A DNA stretch of 64,000 nucleotides from Janthinobacterium rivuli. GTDB lineage: Bacteria; Pseudomonadota; Gammaproteobacteria; Burkholderiales; Burkholderiaceae_D. The notes below the pieces were generated by a model, which ran no database searches, was not told the origin of the DNA, and saw only the letters and a program-made list of their open reading frames with translations. The stretch covers positions 5,456,001-5,520,000 of the forward strand of contig NZ_CP121464.1 in the NCBI RefSeq assembly GCF_029690045.1, read 5' to 3'. Shown in pieces: positions 35,356-43,926 of this stretch. How positions within the stretch are numbered: the stretch's first letter is position 1; every line of letters starts with the position of its first letter. The position numbers and the translations under genes were made by a program.

Positions 35356-35420
35356 GTCTCCTCCAATTCGTTCTCCGAACATTGGATTCAGCCCGCGAAT
35401 ACAACCGCGGGCTTTTTTTT
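35356..35420 (+). ncRNA. Candidate ~65-nt trans-acting small RNA
   Basis: A complete small-RNA unit lies in the gap between the REC-kinase and TetR genes. The predicted transcript begins with a single-stranded CU-rich end containing TCTCCTCC (35357-35364), complementary to Shine-Dalgarno sequences. It then folds CCAAT-TC-GTTC-TCC-GAAC-ATTGG (35363-35385). It ends in an intrinsic terminator, AGCCCGCG-N8-CGCGGGCT with a long T tract (35390-35420). It has a near-consensus promoter and contains no ORF. Regulation of mRNAs by pairing at ribosome-binding sites is inferred from this layout. I do not recognise a named family. Confidence 0.55.
35390..35420 (+). terminator. Intrinsic terminator of the small RNA
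   Basis: AGCCCGCG (35390-35397), 8-nt loop, CGCGGGCT (35406-35413), then a T tract to 35420. It could also end read-through from the REC-kinase gene 140 nt upstream. Confidence 0.88.
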
Positions 35421-35451
35421 GCCTGCGTTTTTCATTATCTTCATCCTTTCT

Positions 35452-35494
35452 TAACTAAATCAAGCGGCTTAGTTATATCAATCGTTTGAGATAT
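35452..35494. promoter_or_regulatory. Two inverted repeats upstream of the TetR gene (probable operators)
   Basis: TAACTAA-N10-TTAGTTA (35452-35475) and ATATC-N10-GATAT (35475-35494) share the same 10-nt spacer, fitting TetR-dimer sites. A -10-like TATGAT (35494-35499) abuts them; the ATG is at 35512, so the mRNA leader would be about 6 nt. Confidence 0.5.
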
Positions 35495-35511
35495 ATGATT
35501 AAATCTCCGGC

Positions 35512-36240
35512 ATGATTGAAAAAACCGCCATCCCCACTTCCCACGCCGACGATGGGCGTAAGCCCCGTTCCGACGGCGAACAGTCGCGCGAGCGGCTGCT
35601 GCATAGCGCCATCCGCCTGTTCGCCGAACAGGGCTACGCCAAGACCTCCACGCGTGAACTGGCGCAGGCGGCCGGCACCAACGCAGCGGCCATCAGCTAT
35701 TATTTTGGCGACAAGGCGGGACTGTACCGCGCCGCCTTTGCGCAGCAGTCAGCCGACCCGCAAGACAATATCGCCCTGTTCGACCAGCCGCATTTCACCC
35801 TGCGCCAAAGCCTGGAAGGCTTTTATGCGCAACTGCTCGCTCCCATGCAGCAGGGCGACATCGCGCGCGACTGCATGCGCCTGTGGTGCCGCGAAATGCT
35901 CGAACCGACCGGCCTGTGGGCGCGCGAGATCGACCAGAACATCCGCCCCGAACATGAAGCGCTGACCAGCGTGCTGGCGCGCCACCTGGGTGCGCCCGAC
36001 AACAGCGACGACATGCACCGGCTGGCGTTTTCCATCGCCTCGCTGGCCCTGCAGCACATGGTCGGCACCGAGGTGCTGCAAACCTTGCGCCCGCAATTGC
36101 TGGAATCGCCGCAGGCCATCGACACCTGGCTGGCGCGCCTGACCGACTACGCGCTGGCCATGGCCGACGTGGAGCGCCGGCACCTGGCCATGCCTCCCTC
36201 ACTCTCTATACCTCAACGACAAGCAGAAGGACCAGCATGA
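35512..36240 (+). CDS. TetR-family regulator (CerR/DUF1956 type) of RND efflux operon
   Basis: Repressor of 242 residues. The N-terminal HTH (RERLLHSAIRLFAEQGYAKTSTRELAQAAGTNAAAISYYFGDKAGLYRAAF) leads into a DUF1956-like C-terminal domain (YAQLLAPMQQGDIARDCMRLWCREMLEPTGLW). The stop overlaps the start of the outer-membrane factor (ATGA), so it is first gene of the efflux operon and probably represses it. Inverted repeats at 35452-35494 are likely operators. No SD is evident before the ATG. Confidence 0.88.
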   Translation: MIEKTAIPTSHADDGRKPRSDGEQSRERLLHSAIRLFAEQGYAKTSTRELAQAAGTNAAAISYYFGDKAGLYRAAFAQQSADPQDNIALFDQPHFTLRQSLEGFYAQLLAPMQQGDIARDCMRLWCREMLEPTGLWAREIDQNIRPEHEALTSVLARHLGAPDNSDDMHRLAFSIASLALQHMVGTEVLQTLRPQLLESPQAIDTWLARLTDYALAMADVERRHLAMPPSLSIPQRQAEGPA

Positions 36241-37649
36241 CGACTATTCGATGCACCGTTCAACGCGTCCTGGCCGCCAGCGTCGTGCTGGCGCTGGGCG
36301 GTTGCGCCCTGCAGGGGCCGCCCGCAGCGGTGGCCGCCAGCGCGCCCGCGCAGTGGCAGGCGCCGCTGCCGCACAACGGCAAGCTGACGGACCTGGCCAG
36401 CTGGTGGCAGGGCCAGGGCGACAGCCTGCTGGTGGAATTGATCAGCGATGCGCAACAGGTCAGCCCGACCATCGCCGCCGCTGGCACGCGCATCGTGCAG
36501 GCGCGCGCGGACCGCATCGCCAGCGGCGCCGCGCTGGCGCCCACCCTGGACGCGACGGGCAGCGTGGTGCGCACCAGCCAGCAATCGGCGCAACCGGGCG
36601 GCACCACCTCGCAGGCAGCCTTGCAGGCATCGTGGGAAATCGACGTCTTCGGCGCCAACCGCGCCACGCGCGACGCGGCGCAGGAGCGCTACGACAGCGC
36701 CCGCGCGCTCTGGCATGAAGCGCGCGTCTCGGTGGCCGCCGAAGTGGCGAACCAGTACTACGCCTTGCGCACCTGCCAGCAATTGCAGGCCGTGTCCGAA
36801 CAGGATGCCGTCTCGCGCCGCGACTCGGCGCGCCTGACGGAACTGAGCGCCGGCGCCGGCTTCCAGCCGCCCGCCAACGCCGCCCTGGCCCGCGCCAGCG
36901 CGGCCGAAGGCGCCAGCCGAGCCATCGAACAACGGGCCGCCTGCGACGTGAATGTCAAGGCGCTGGTGGCCCTGTCGGCCATGCCGGAAGCGTCGCTGCG
37001 CCAGAAGCTGGCGGCCAGCCCCGCCATCCTGCCTTCGCCCGTGGCGATTGCGGAACTGCCGGCGCAAACCCTGGGCCAGCGGCCCGACATCTACAGCGCC
37101 GAACGCGAAGTGGCGGCCGCCAGCTTCGAAGTGCGCGGCGCGCAGGCGCAGCGCTACCCGCGCCTGAGCCTTGCCGGCTCCATCGGCAAGGGCAATATCC
37201 GCGCCGGCGGCACCAGCATCACGGCCAGCACCTGGAGCATCGGCCCGCTGGCCGTCAGCCTGCCCATCTTCGACGGCGGCACCCGCCGCGCGCAGATCGA
37301 CGCGGCCACGGCGCGCTACGACGAAGCCGTGGTGAAATACCGCGCCGGCGTGCGCCAGGCCGTGCGCGAAGTGGAAGAGGCATTGGTCAACCTGGCCAGC
37401 ACGGACGCGCGCAGCGAGCATGCGAAAACGGCCCTGGAAGGCTACCGCGTGTCGTTCGTCGCCACCGAGGACCGCTACAAGAATGGCCTGGCCAGCCTGA
37501 TCGAACTGGAAGACGCACGCCGCACGCGCCTGGCCGCCGAAAACACGGTGGTCAATCTCGAGCGCGAACGCAGCGCCGCCTGGGTGGCGCTGTACCGCGC
37601 CGCCGGCGGCGGCTGGAGCAGCAGCGCCATCGCCAACAACGCCCCCTGA
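36237..37649 (+). CDS. RND efflux outer-membrane lipoprotein (NodT family)
   Basis: TolC-like outer-membrane channel of 470 residues with a lipoprotein signal (VLAASVVLALGGCALQ). Two OMF repeats are seen, with helical A-x-R-A-x-x-x-A... segments and the SWEIDVFGANRATRDAA and LSLPIFDGGTRRAQIDAATARYDEAVVKYR landmarks (here VSLPIFDGG). AAGGACCAGC precedes its ATG. It joins the adaptor and RND pump that follow in the same operon to form a tripartite exporter. Confidence 0.92.
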   Translation: MTTIRCTVQRVLAASVVLALGGCALQGPPAAVAASAPAQWQAPLPHNGKLTDLASWWQGQGDSLLVELISDAQQVSPTIAAAGTRIVQARADRIASGAALAPTLDATGSVVRTSQQSAQPGGTTSQAALQASWEIDVFGANRATRDAAQERYDSARALWHEARVSVAAEVANQYYALRTCQQLQAVSEQDAVSRRDSARLTELSAGAGFQPPANAALARASAAEGASRAIEQRAACDVNVKALVALSAMPEASLRQKLAASPAILPSPVAIAELPAQTLGQRPDIYSAEREVAAASFEVRGAQAQRYPRLSLAGSIGKGNIRAGGTSITASTWSIGPLAVSLPIFDGGTRRAQIDAATARYDEAVVKYRAGVRQAVREVEEALVNLASTDARSEHAKTALEGYRVSFVATEDRYKNGLASLIELEDARRTRLAAENTVVNLERERSAAWVALYRAAGGGWSSSAIANNAP

Positions 37650-37662
37650 CGGATACGACAAC

Positions 37663-38820
37663 ATGAAAAAAATGACCTTGAAACCGATGGCGCTCGCCCT
37701 TGCTGCCCTTTGCGTAATGCTGGGCGCCGGCGTGGCCCTGTACTCCCCTTCCTCCACCGCGGCGGACGACGCCAAGGATAAAAACGCAGCGCAAAAACCG
37801 GCCCTCACCGTCACCACGGCCAAGCCGCAAACGGCCAGCCTGCCCATCAAACTGCAGGCCAACGGCAACGTGGCCGCCTGGCAGGAAGCCGTCATCGGCA
37901 GCGAATCGAACGGCTTGCGCCTGACCGACGTGCGCGTGAATGTCGGCGACGTCGTGCGCGCCGGCCAGGTGCTGGCCGTGTTCTCGAACGACACGGTGAA
38001 CGCCGACGTGGCCCAGGCAAAAGCCGCCGTGCTGGAAGCGGAAGCGAATGCGCTTGAGGCCGCCGCCAACGCGCAGCGCGCCCGCTCGCTGCAAAGCACG
38101 GGCGCCATCAGCGCGCAGCAGATCAGCCAGTACCTGACGGCTGAGCAGACGGCCAATGCGCGCATCGCGTCGGCCAAGGCGCAGCTGGCGTCGCAGCAGC
38201 TGCGCCTGAAATACACGCAGGTGGTGGCGCCCGACAGCGGCATCATCTCTTCGCGCTCGGCCACGGTCGGTTCGGTGGTGGGCGCCGGCACGGAGCTGTT
38301 CCGCATGATCCGCCAGGGCCGCCTCGAATGGCGCGCCGAAGTGACGGCCACCGAGCTGCTGAATCTGAAACCGGGCACCCTGGCGCAAGTGAAGGCGGCC
38401 AATGGCAGCGTCTTGACAGGCAAGGTGCGCATGATCGCCCCCACCGTCGATCCACAGACGCGCTCCGCCCTCGTGTATGTCGACCTGCCGGCCAGCACGG
38501 GCACGAATGCGCCGTTCAAGGCCGGCATGTACGCCAGCGGCGAATTTGAACTCGGTACCTCGGGCGCGCTGACGGTGCCGCAGCAGGCGATCGCCGTGCG
38601 CGATGGCTTCAGTTATGTCTTCCGCCTCAATGCCGACCAGCGGGTCAGCCAGATCAAGGTGCAGGCCGGACGGCGCCTGAGCGACCGCATTGAAGTCCTG
38701 GGCGGCATCACGGCCGACACGACGATTGTCGTCAGCGGCGCCGGCTTCCTCAATGACGGCGATCTGGTACGGAATGTACAGGCACCGGCAGCAGCCAAGC
38801 CGGCCGCAGTGAAAAAATAA
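37663..38820 (+). CDS. RND efflux periplasmic adaptor
   Basis: Membrane-fusion protein of 385 residues. An N-terminal signal/anchor is followed by a lipoyl half-motif (NGNVAAWQEAVIGSESNGLRLTDVRVNVGDVVRAGQVLAVF), an alpha-helical hairpin (AQAKAAVLEAEANALEAAANAQRA), the second lipoyl half (LKYTQVVAPDSGIISSRSATVGSVVGAGTELFRM) and a beta-barrel domain. It bridges the RND pump and the NodT channel. It starts 13 nt after the NodT gene and ends 9 nt before the pump gene. Confidence 0.93.
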   Translation: MKKMTLKPMALALAALCVMLGAGVALYSPSSTAADDAKDKNAAQKPALTVTTAKPQTASLPIKLQANGNVAAWQEAVIGSESNGLRLTDVRVNVGDVVRAGQVLAVFSNDTVNADVAQAKAAVLEAEANALEAAANAQRARSLQSTGAISAQQISQYLTAEQTANARIASAKAQLASQQLRLKYTQVVAPDSGIISSRSATVGSVVGAGTELFRMIRQGRLEWRAEVTATELLNLKPGTLAQVKAANGSVLTGKVRMIAPTVDPQTRSALVYVDLPASTGTNAPFKAGMYASGEFELGTSGALTVPQQAIAVRDGFSYVFRLNADQRVSQIKVQAGRRLSDRIEVLGGITADTTIVVSGAGFLNDGDLVRNVQAPAAAKPAAVKK

Positions 38821-38829
38821 GGAGAGGCC

Positions 38830-41800
38830 ATGAATTTTTCCTCCCTCTCGATCAAGAATCCGATCCCGGCCATCATGCTGTTCGTGCTGCTGACCCTGGC
38901 CGGTCTGCTGGCCTACAAGGCCAATCCGGTGCAGGATTTCCCCGACATCGAACTGCCCATCGTCACCGTCAGCGCGGTGCTGCCCGGCGCCGCGCCGGCC
39001 CAGCTGGAAACGGAAGTGGCGCGCAAGATCGAAGACTCCGTCGCCACCTTGCAAGGCGTGAAAAACATCTACACCAAGGTGCTCGATGGCGTCGTCACGG
39101 TGACCGTCGAATTCATCCTGGAAAAGCAGATCGCCGAAGCCGTCAACGATGTGCGCGACGCCGTCGCCCGCGTGAAAGCGGACATGCCGGCCGAGCTGCG
39201 CGACCCCACCGTCACCAAGGCTTCCACCGCCGGCAGGGTCGTGCTGACCTTTATCGCCACGGCCAAACCCGGTGTCGATAATCCGCTCGATGCGCCCGAC
39301 CTGTCCTGGTTCGTCGACAACACGGTGGCCAAGCGCCTCCTGACCGTGCCCGGCGTGGGCGCCGTCACCCGTGTCGGCGGCGTGTACCGCGAGATCCAGG
39401 TGGAACTCGACGAGGCGCGCATGGCCGCATTGAAGGTGTCGGCTCTCGACGTCTCGCGCCAGCTGCGCCTGGTGCAGCGCGAAGCGCCTGGCGGCCGGGG
39501 CGACATCAGCGGCGCCGAGCAGTCGGTGCGCACCATCGCCACCGTGAAAACGGCCGATGAACTGTCGCGCGTCGAAGTGCCGCTGCCGGACGGGCGCCAT
39601 GTGCGCCTGGACCAGGTCGCCACCGTGCGCGACACGATCGCCGAACCGCGCGCGCTGGCCGAGCAGGATGGCAAGACGGTCGTCGCCTTTGAAGTATTCC
39701 GCACCAAGGGCGCCAGCGAAGTGGCCGTCGCCAAGGGCGCGCGCGACGCCATCGCCGACCTGCAGAAGGAAAACCCGAACGTGGTGCTGCAGCAGTCGAT
39801 CGACAATGCCTTCCCCGTCGAGGAAAACTTCGACGGCTCGATGGAGCTGCTGTACGAAGGCGCGCTGCTGGCCGTGCTGGTGGTGTGGTGGTTCCTGCGC
39901 GACTGGCGCGCCACCCTGGTGGCCGCGGCCGCCCTGCCCCTGTCCGTGATGCCGGCCTTCCTCGGCATCTACTGGTTCGGCTACACGCTCAATACCGTCA
40001 CCCTGCTGTCGCTGGCCCTCGTCGTCGGCGTGCTGGTCGACGATGCCATCGTGGAAATCGAAAACATCGAGCGCCATCTGCGCATGGGCAAGTCGCCGAT
40101 GGAAGCGGCCATGGAAGCGGCCGATGAAATCGGCATGGCGGTCATCGCCACCACCTTCGCGCTGGTGGCCGTGTTCCTGCCGACAGCCTTCATGAGCGGC
40201 ATTCCCGGCCTGTTCTTCAAGCAGTTCGGCTGGACGGCCGTGCTGGCCGTGCTGGCGTCCCTGGTGGTAGCGCGGTTGCTCACGCCAATGATGGCCGCCT
40301 ACATATTGAAACCGCTGCCGCACAAGGAAGAGCAGGATGGCTGGCTGATGACGCGCTATCTGACGGTCATGCGCTGGTGCCTGAACCACCGCGGCATCAC
40401 GGCCATCGCCGCTGCCCTGTTCTTTGTCGGCGCCATCGCGCTCGTGCCGCTGCTGCCGACCGGTTTCGTGCCGGCCGCCGACCGCGCACAGACGCAGATC
40501 AACCTGGAACTGCCGCCCGGCTCCACCCTGGGCGAAACGCAGGCCGTGGCAGCCCTGGCACGCGATGCGGCCATGCGCACGCCTGGCATCCAGGGCGTCT
40601 TCAGTTCGATAGGCGGCGGCTCCAGCGGCGACGCCTTCGCCCCCGGCGCGGCAGCCGAGGCGCGCCGCGCCGTGCTGACCCTGACCACCGTGCACCGCAC
40701 CGAGCGCAAGGAATCGATGGCGGACCTGGAAACGCAGTTGCGCAACAAGCTCGATACCATCCCCGGCGCCCGCTTCACGGTGGGACCGCCCGACACGGGC
40801 GTCAAGATGCAGCTGGTGCTGCGTTCGGAAGACCCGGTGGCACTGATGGCGGCAGCGCAAAAGGTCGAGCGCGAGCTGCGCGGCCTGAAAGGCATCGGCA
40901 ACGTCAATTCCAGCGCCTCGCTGGTGCGCCCGGAAATCATCGTGCGTCCTGATTTCGCCAAGGCGGCCGACCTGGGCGTGACGGCGGCAGCCATCGGCGA
41001 AACCGTGCGCGTGGCCACGGCCGGCGACTACGACACGGACCTGACGAAAATGAACCTGCCCGAGCGGCAAGTGCCGATCCGCGTCAAGCTGCCCAACAGC
41101 GTGCGCGCCGACCTGGCCGCCATCGAGCGCCTGACCGTGCCCGGCAAGAATGGCCCGGTGCGCCTGGCGAACGTGGCCACGGTGACGATGGAAAGCGGCC
41201 CGGCGCAGATCGACCGCTTGAACCGCAGCCGCAACGTGACCCTCGACGTGGAACTCGGCTCGCGCACCCTCGGTGAATTGAACGTGGAAGCGCGCGCGCT
41301 GCCGTCGATGAAGAATTTGCCGCCATCCGTGAAGATCGCCGAACTGGGCGACGCGCAGGAGATGGCCTCGCTGTTCGCCAGCTTCGGCCTGGCCATGCTG
41401 ATCGGCGTGCTGTGCATCTACTGCGTGCTGGTGCTGCTGTTCAAGGACTTCATGCAGCCGGTGACCATCCTGGCGGCGCTGCCGCTGTCGATCGGCGGCG
41501 CCTTCGTGGCGCTCTTGATCACGGGCAGCGCCCTGTCGATGCCGTCGATGATCGGCCTGATCATGCTGATGGGGATCGTCACCAAGAACTCGATCCTGCT
41601 GGTCGACTATGCGATCCTGGCACGCCAGGCGGGCATGAACCGCTTCGATGCGCTGGTCGACGCCTGCCACAAGCGCAGCCGTCCCATCCTGATGACGACG
41701 ATTGCCATGGGCGCCGGCATGATGCCGCTGGCGCTGGGCTGGGGCGCCGACCCCAGCTTCCGTTCGCCGATGGCCATCACCGTCATCGGCGGCCTGATCA

Positions 41801-41946
41801 CCTCGACCTTATTGAGCCTGCTGGTGGTGCCGGCCGTGTTCACCTACATCGACGACCTGGAGCACCTGCTCAAGCGCGGCATGGCGAAACTGCGCCGCCA
41901 GAAGGCGCCGCCGCGGCGCGATGACAAGGTGGCGCTGGAAAAATAA
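38830..41946 (+). CDS. RND multidrug efflux pump
   Basis: Inner-membrane proton/drug antiporter of 1038 residues, the normal length for the HAE-1/MdtB-like class. Proton-relay residues are present: Asp404-Asp405 (VVGVLVDDAIVEIEN) and Lys919 (MGIVTKNSILLVDYA). Twelve membrane helices and two large periplasmic loops can be followed, and the opening SIKNPIPAIMLFVLLTLAGLLAYKANPVQDFPDIELPIVTVSAVLPGAAPAQLETEVA is typical. AAGGAGAGGCC precedes the ATG. Substrates are unknown; the CerR-type regulator suggests induction by a small toxic compound. Confidence 0.94.
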   Translation: MNFSSLSIKNPIPAIMLFVLLTLAGLLAYKANPVQDFPDIELPIVTVSAVLPGAAPAQLETEVARKIEDSVATLQGVKNIYTKVLDGVVTVTVEFILEKQIAEAVNDVRDAVARVKADMPAELRDPTVTKASTAGRVVLTFIATAKPGVDNPLDAPDLSWFVDNTVAKRLLTVPGVGAVTRVGGVYREIQVELDEARMAALKVSALDVSRQLRLVQREAPGGRGDISGAEQSVRTIATVKTADELSRVEVPLPDGRHVRLDQVATVRDTIAEPRALAEQDGKTVVAFEVFRTKGASEVAVAKGARDAIADLQKENPNVVLQQSIDNAFPVEENFDGSMELLYEGALLAVLVVWWFLRDWRATLVAAAALPLSVMPAFLGIYWFGYTLNTVTLLSLALVVGVLVDDAIVEIENIERHLRMGKSPMEAAMEAADEIGMAVIATTFALVAVFLPTAFMSGIPGLFFKQFGWTAVLAVLASLVVARLLTPMMAAYILKPLPHKEEQDGWLMTRYLTVMRWCLNHRGITAIAAALFFVGAIALVPLLPTGFVPAADRAQTQINLELPPGSTLGETQAVAALARDAAMRTPGIQGVFSSIGGGSSGDAFAPGAAAEARRAVLTLTTVHRTERKESMADLETQLRNKLDTIPGARFTVGPPDTGVKMQLVLRSEDPVALMAAAQKVERELRGLKGIGNVNSSASLVRPEIIVRPDFAKAADLGVTAAAIGETVRVATAGDYDTDLTKMNLPERQVPIRVKLPNSVRADLAAIERLTVPGKNGPVRLANVATVTMESGPAQIDRLNRSRNVTLDVELGSRTLGELNVEARALPSMKNLPPSVKIAELGDAQEMASLFASFGLAMLIGVLCIYCVLVLLFKDFMQPVTILAALPLSIGGAFVALLITGSALSMPSMIGLIMLMGIVTKNSILLVDYAILARQAGMNRFDALVDACHKRSRPILMTTIAMGAGMMPLALGWGADPSFRSPMAITVIGGLITSTLLSLLVVPAVFTYIDDLEHLLKRGMAKLRRQKAPPRRDDKVALEK

Positions 41947-41987
41947 GCGCCGCCATTGTTTGCAAAATCGCCCCCTGCGGGCAAGGA

Positions 41988-42023
41988 AGCGAGGGATCGG
42001 CCGCCAGGCCGCGCTCCCTCGCT
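41988..42023. terminator. Long two-part hairpin after the RND operon
   Basis: AGCGAGGGA (41988-41996) pairs with TCCCTCGCT (42015-42023), and an inner CGGCC-GCCA-GGCCG stem extends it. It begins 42 nt after the RND stop and has no T tract. It is a likely transcript-end or mRNA-stabilising structure. Confidence 0.5.
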
Positions 42024-42077
42024 GCCATCTATCTGGCATACTGCGCCCATTCTCCATGAACGCAATCTGCCCTGCCT

Positions 42078-43055
42078 ATGAATTACCGTACCCCGCTCGT
42101 CCTGCTGATGGTATCCGCGCTGCTCGGCGCCTGCTCGGACAAGACCGCCCCCGCCAGCGCCGACCTGGCAGCTGACGTGGTCACCGAAGTCCCCGCTGCC
42201 GCTGCCGCAGCAGACACCGCATCGGCCGAACACGTGCCGCCACCGGCCGCCACCGCCCCCAGGGCGGAAGCGATGAACACGCCGCAGGCGCGCGAGCGCG
42301 AGGTGGGCATGATGCGCGCCGTCTTCGGCAAGGACTACCGCAGCGACAGCGACGATGCGCTGGCCGACCTGTCCGATCCCGATAACCACGTCGACAAACT
42401 CAGTTACGTGGTCAGCGCCGTCAGCCACAAGCTGCTGCCCGATGGCCGCGCCATCCTGGTGGCGAATGCGGAAACGGCCAACACGGAAGGCACGGCCGAA
42501 TCGGCGCATGCCTCGCCCGGACTGTTGAACGTGTTTTTCCTGGCGCCCAAGGGTCAGCCGGAAGACGGTCAGTGGCAAGTTGTGAAACGCCTGGAAAACA
42601 TCGCCGGCCTCGGATCGTCGGGGCAGCTCGGCGAAGTCCACTGGGTCATGCTGGGCGCGGACAAGTCGGGACTGGCGATCCGCCATGGCTATACGGGCCA
42701 GGGTTACACCATCACGCAACTGGCCCTGTTTGAAATCGGCGACGGCAAGGTCACCGCACTCGATGGCGGCATCGACCTGTACTCGGACAATATGGGCGCC
42801 TGCGGGCCTGAGATGGACGAGTGCTGGATGGTCAAGGGGAACTGGCGCTTCGCGCCGGCGCGCAATGGCGGCGCCTACGACGACTTGCTGATCGATTTCA
42901 AGGGCGCCTCCGAAAAGATCAAGCCCGGCGTCACGGTCAAGCCGGACGAAGACCCGCCGCGCATCGCCACGCCCCTGAACGGCCACGCGCGCTATGGCTT
43001 CGATGGCAAGGGATACAAACTAGTCGAGGGCAAGAACCCGGTGCCTGGCGTCTAA
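42078..43055 (+). CDS. Hypothetical lipoprotein
   Basis: Unrecognised protein of 325 residues with a lipoprotein signal (MNYRTPLVLLMVSALLGACSD). A disordered A/P-rich linker runs to ~65. A mixed alpha/beta domain follows with VNVFFLAPKGQ-type strands (here LLNVFFLAPKGQPEDGQWQVVKRLENIAGLGSSGQLGEVHWVMLG). Two cysteines (GACGPEMDECW) may form a disulfide. It is probably anchored in the outer membrane, facing the periplasm. It is monocistronic; a REP-like palindrome follows 2 nt after its stop. Confidence 0.72.
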   Translation: MNYRTPLVLLMVSALLGACSDKTAPASADLAADVVTEVPAAAAAADTASAEHVPPPAATAPRAEAMNTPQAREREVGMMRAVFGKDYRSDSDDALADLSDPDNHVDKLSYVVSAVSHKLLPDGRAILVANAETANTEGTAESAHASPGLLNVFFLAPKGQPEDGQWQVVKRLENIAGLGSSGQLGEVHWVMLGADKSGLAIRHGYTGQGYTITQLALFEIGDGKVTALDGGIDLYSDNMGACGPEMDECWMVKGNWRFAPARNGGAYDDLLIDFKGASEKIKPGVTVKPDEDPPRIATPLNGHARYGFDGKGYKLVEGKNPVPGV

Positions 43056-43057
43056 TC

Positions 43058-43082
43058 GGGTCAGACCCGCCGGGTCTGACCC
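43058..43082. repeat. Dispersed palindrome, copy 2 (REP-like)
   Basis: GGGTCAGACCCG-C-CGGGTCTGACCC, perfect 12-bp arms. It fills the 39-nt gap between two convergent genes (stops 43055 and 43095) and is a likely bidirectional transcript end. Confidence 0.88.
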
Positions 43083-43094
43083 CACGCAAGCCAG

Positions 43095-43835
43095 CTACCT
43101 GCGCGCCTTCTCCAGGCGCACCAGCAGCGGCGCATACATGGCACGCGTATGGCTGCTCCAGCGAGCCATGGCGCTGTCGATATCGAGCAGCAGGCGGTCC
43201 GACAATACCTTGTCGCCCTGCTGCAGCGCCCAGATCGCGCACTCGGCTCGGCACTCGAAGCTGTTGTAGCGCGTCAGCGCGTCGTCGAATTCCGCCTTCG
43301 CTTCCACCTGGCGCCCGCTTTGCGCCAGCGCGCGCGCCGTCAGCAGCGACACCATCTCGGGACGAAATTGGATATCCGTGCGGCGGATGAATTCCAGGTG
43401 CGTCAGCGCTTCGGCGCCCCGTTCGCATTCCAGGTAGGCGCGCGCCGCGCCGAGGCGAATTTCCAGATCCGATGCAAACGCTCCCTGCAGGCAGGCTTCG
43501 TACGTCGATGCCGCTTCCTGCGCATCGCCCGCTTCCAGCTGCGCGCTGGCCAGGCGCATCTGGTTTTGCGCCGTCGGCGTGTACTCGAAGGCCGCTTTCG
43601 CCTCGCGCAATTCGCGGTTCGGATCGAGCACCTGCACAGCCACCGACGCGACCTTGCGCGCGCCTTGCGGCAGGCGCGAATTGGGCAGGTAGATGGCGAA
43701 GAAATACACCACGCTGCCCAGCAGCGGGAACATGAATAAAATGAGCAGCCAGTACAGCTGCTGCCCGTTGCGCACCACGTGGATCGCAAAAAATACCGCG
43801 ATCAGGATGTGGATGCCTATGCCAAAAATTGTCAT
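43095..43835 (-). CDS. Membrane-anchored TPR protein
   Basis: Protein of 246 residues. Two N-terminal membrane helices (IHILIAVFFAIHVV and LYWLLILFMFPLLGSVVYFFAIYLP) resemble the PLDc_N/phospholipase-D-nuclease N-terminal type. A soluble TPR-like domain follows (QNQMRLASAQLEAGDAQEAASTYEACLQGAFASDLEIRLGAARAYLECERGAEALTHLE). GAGGTCGCAGC precedes the ATG. TPR domains mediate protein contacts, so a scaffolding role at the inner membrane is plausible; the specific function is unknown. Confidence 0.72.
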   Translation of the reverse strand: MTIFGIGIHILIAVFFAIHVVRNGQQLYWLLILFMFPLLGSVVYFFAIYLPNSRLPQGARKVASVAVQVLDPNRELREAKAAFEYTPTAQNQMRLASAQLEAGDAQEAASTYEACLQGAFASDLEIRLGAARAYLECERGAEALTHLEFIRRTDIQFRPEMVSLLTARALAQSGRQVEAKAEFDDALTRYNSFECRAECAIWALQQGDKVLSDRLLLDIDSAMARWSSHTRAMYAPLLVRLEKARR

Positions 43836-43926
43836 GCTGCGACCTCGTTCGTGATGGGAGCAGCCGACACCATGCCGCCGCTTTCCCTGCTCAGAATATT
43901 ACACTGGCCGCGCCGTGCACACGCGC

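Noticed and set aside
37552..41670. 1372-codon open frame on the minus strand across the RND adaptor and pump
   Set aside because: It is antisense to clearly functional genes. The translation is rich in His/Arg/Gly/Gln with no domain, as expected from high GC at third codon positions.
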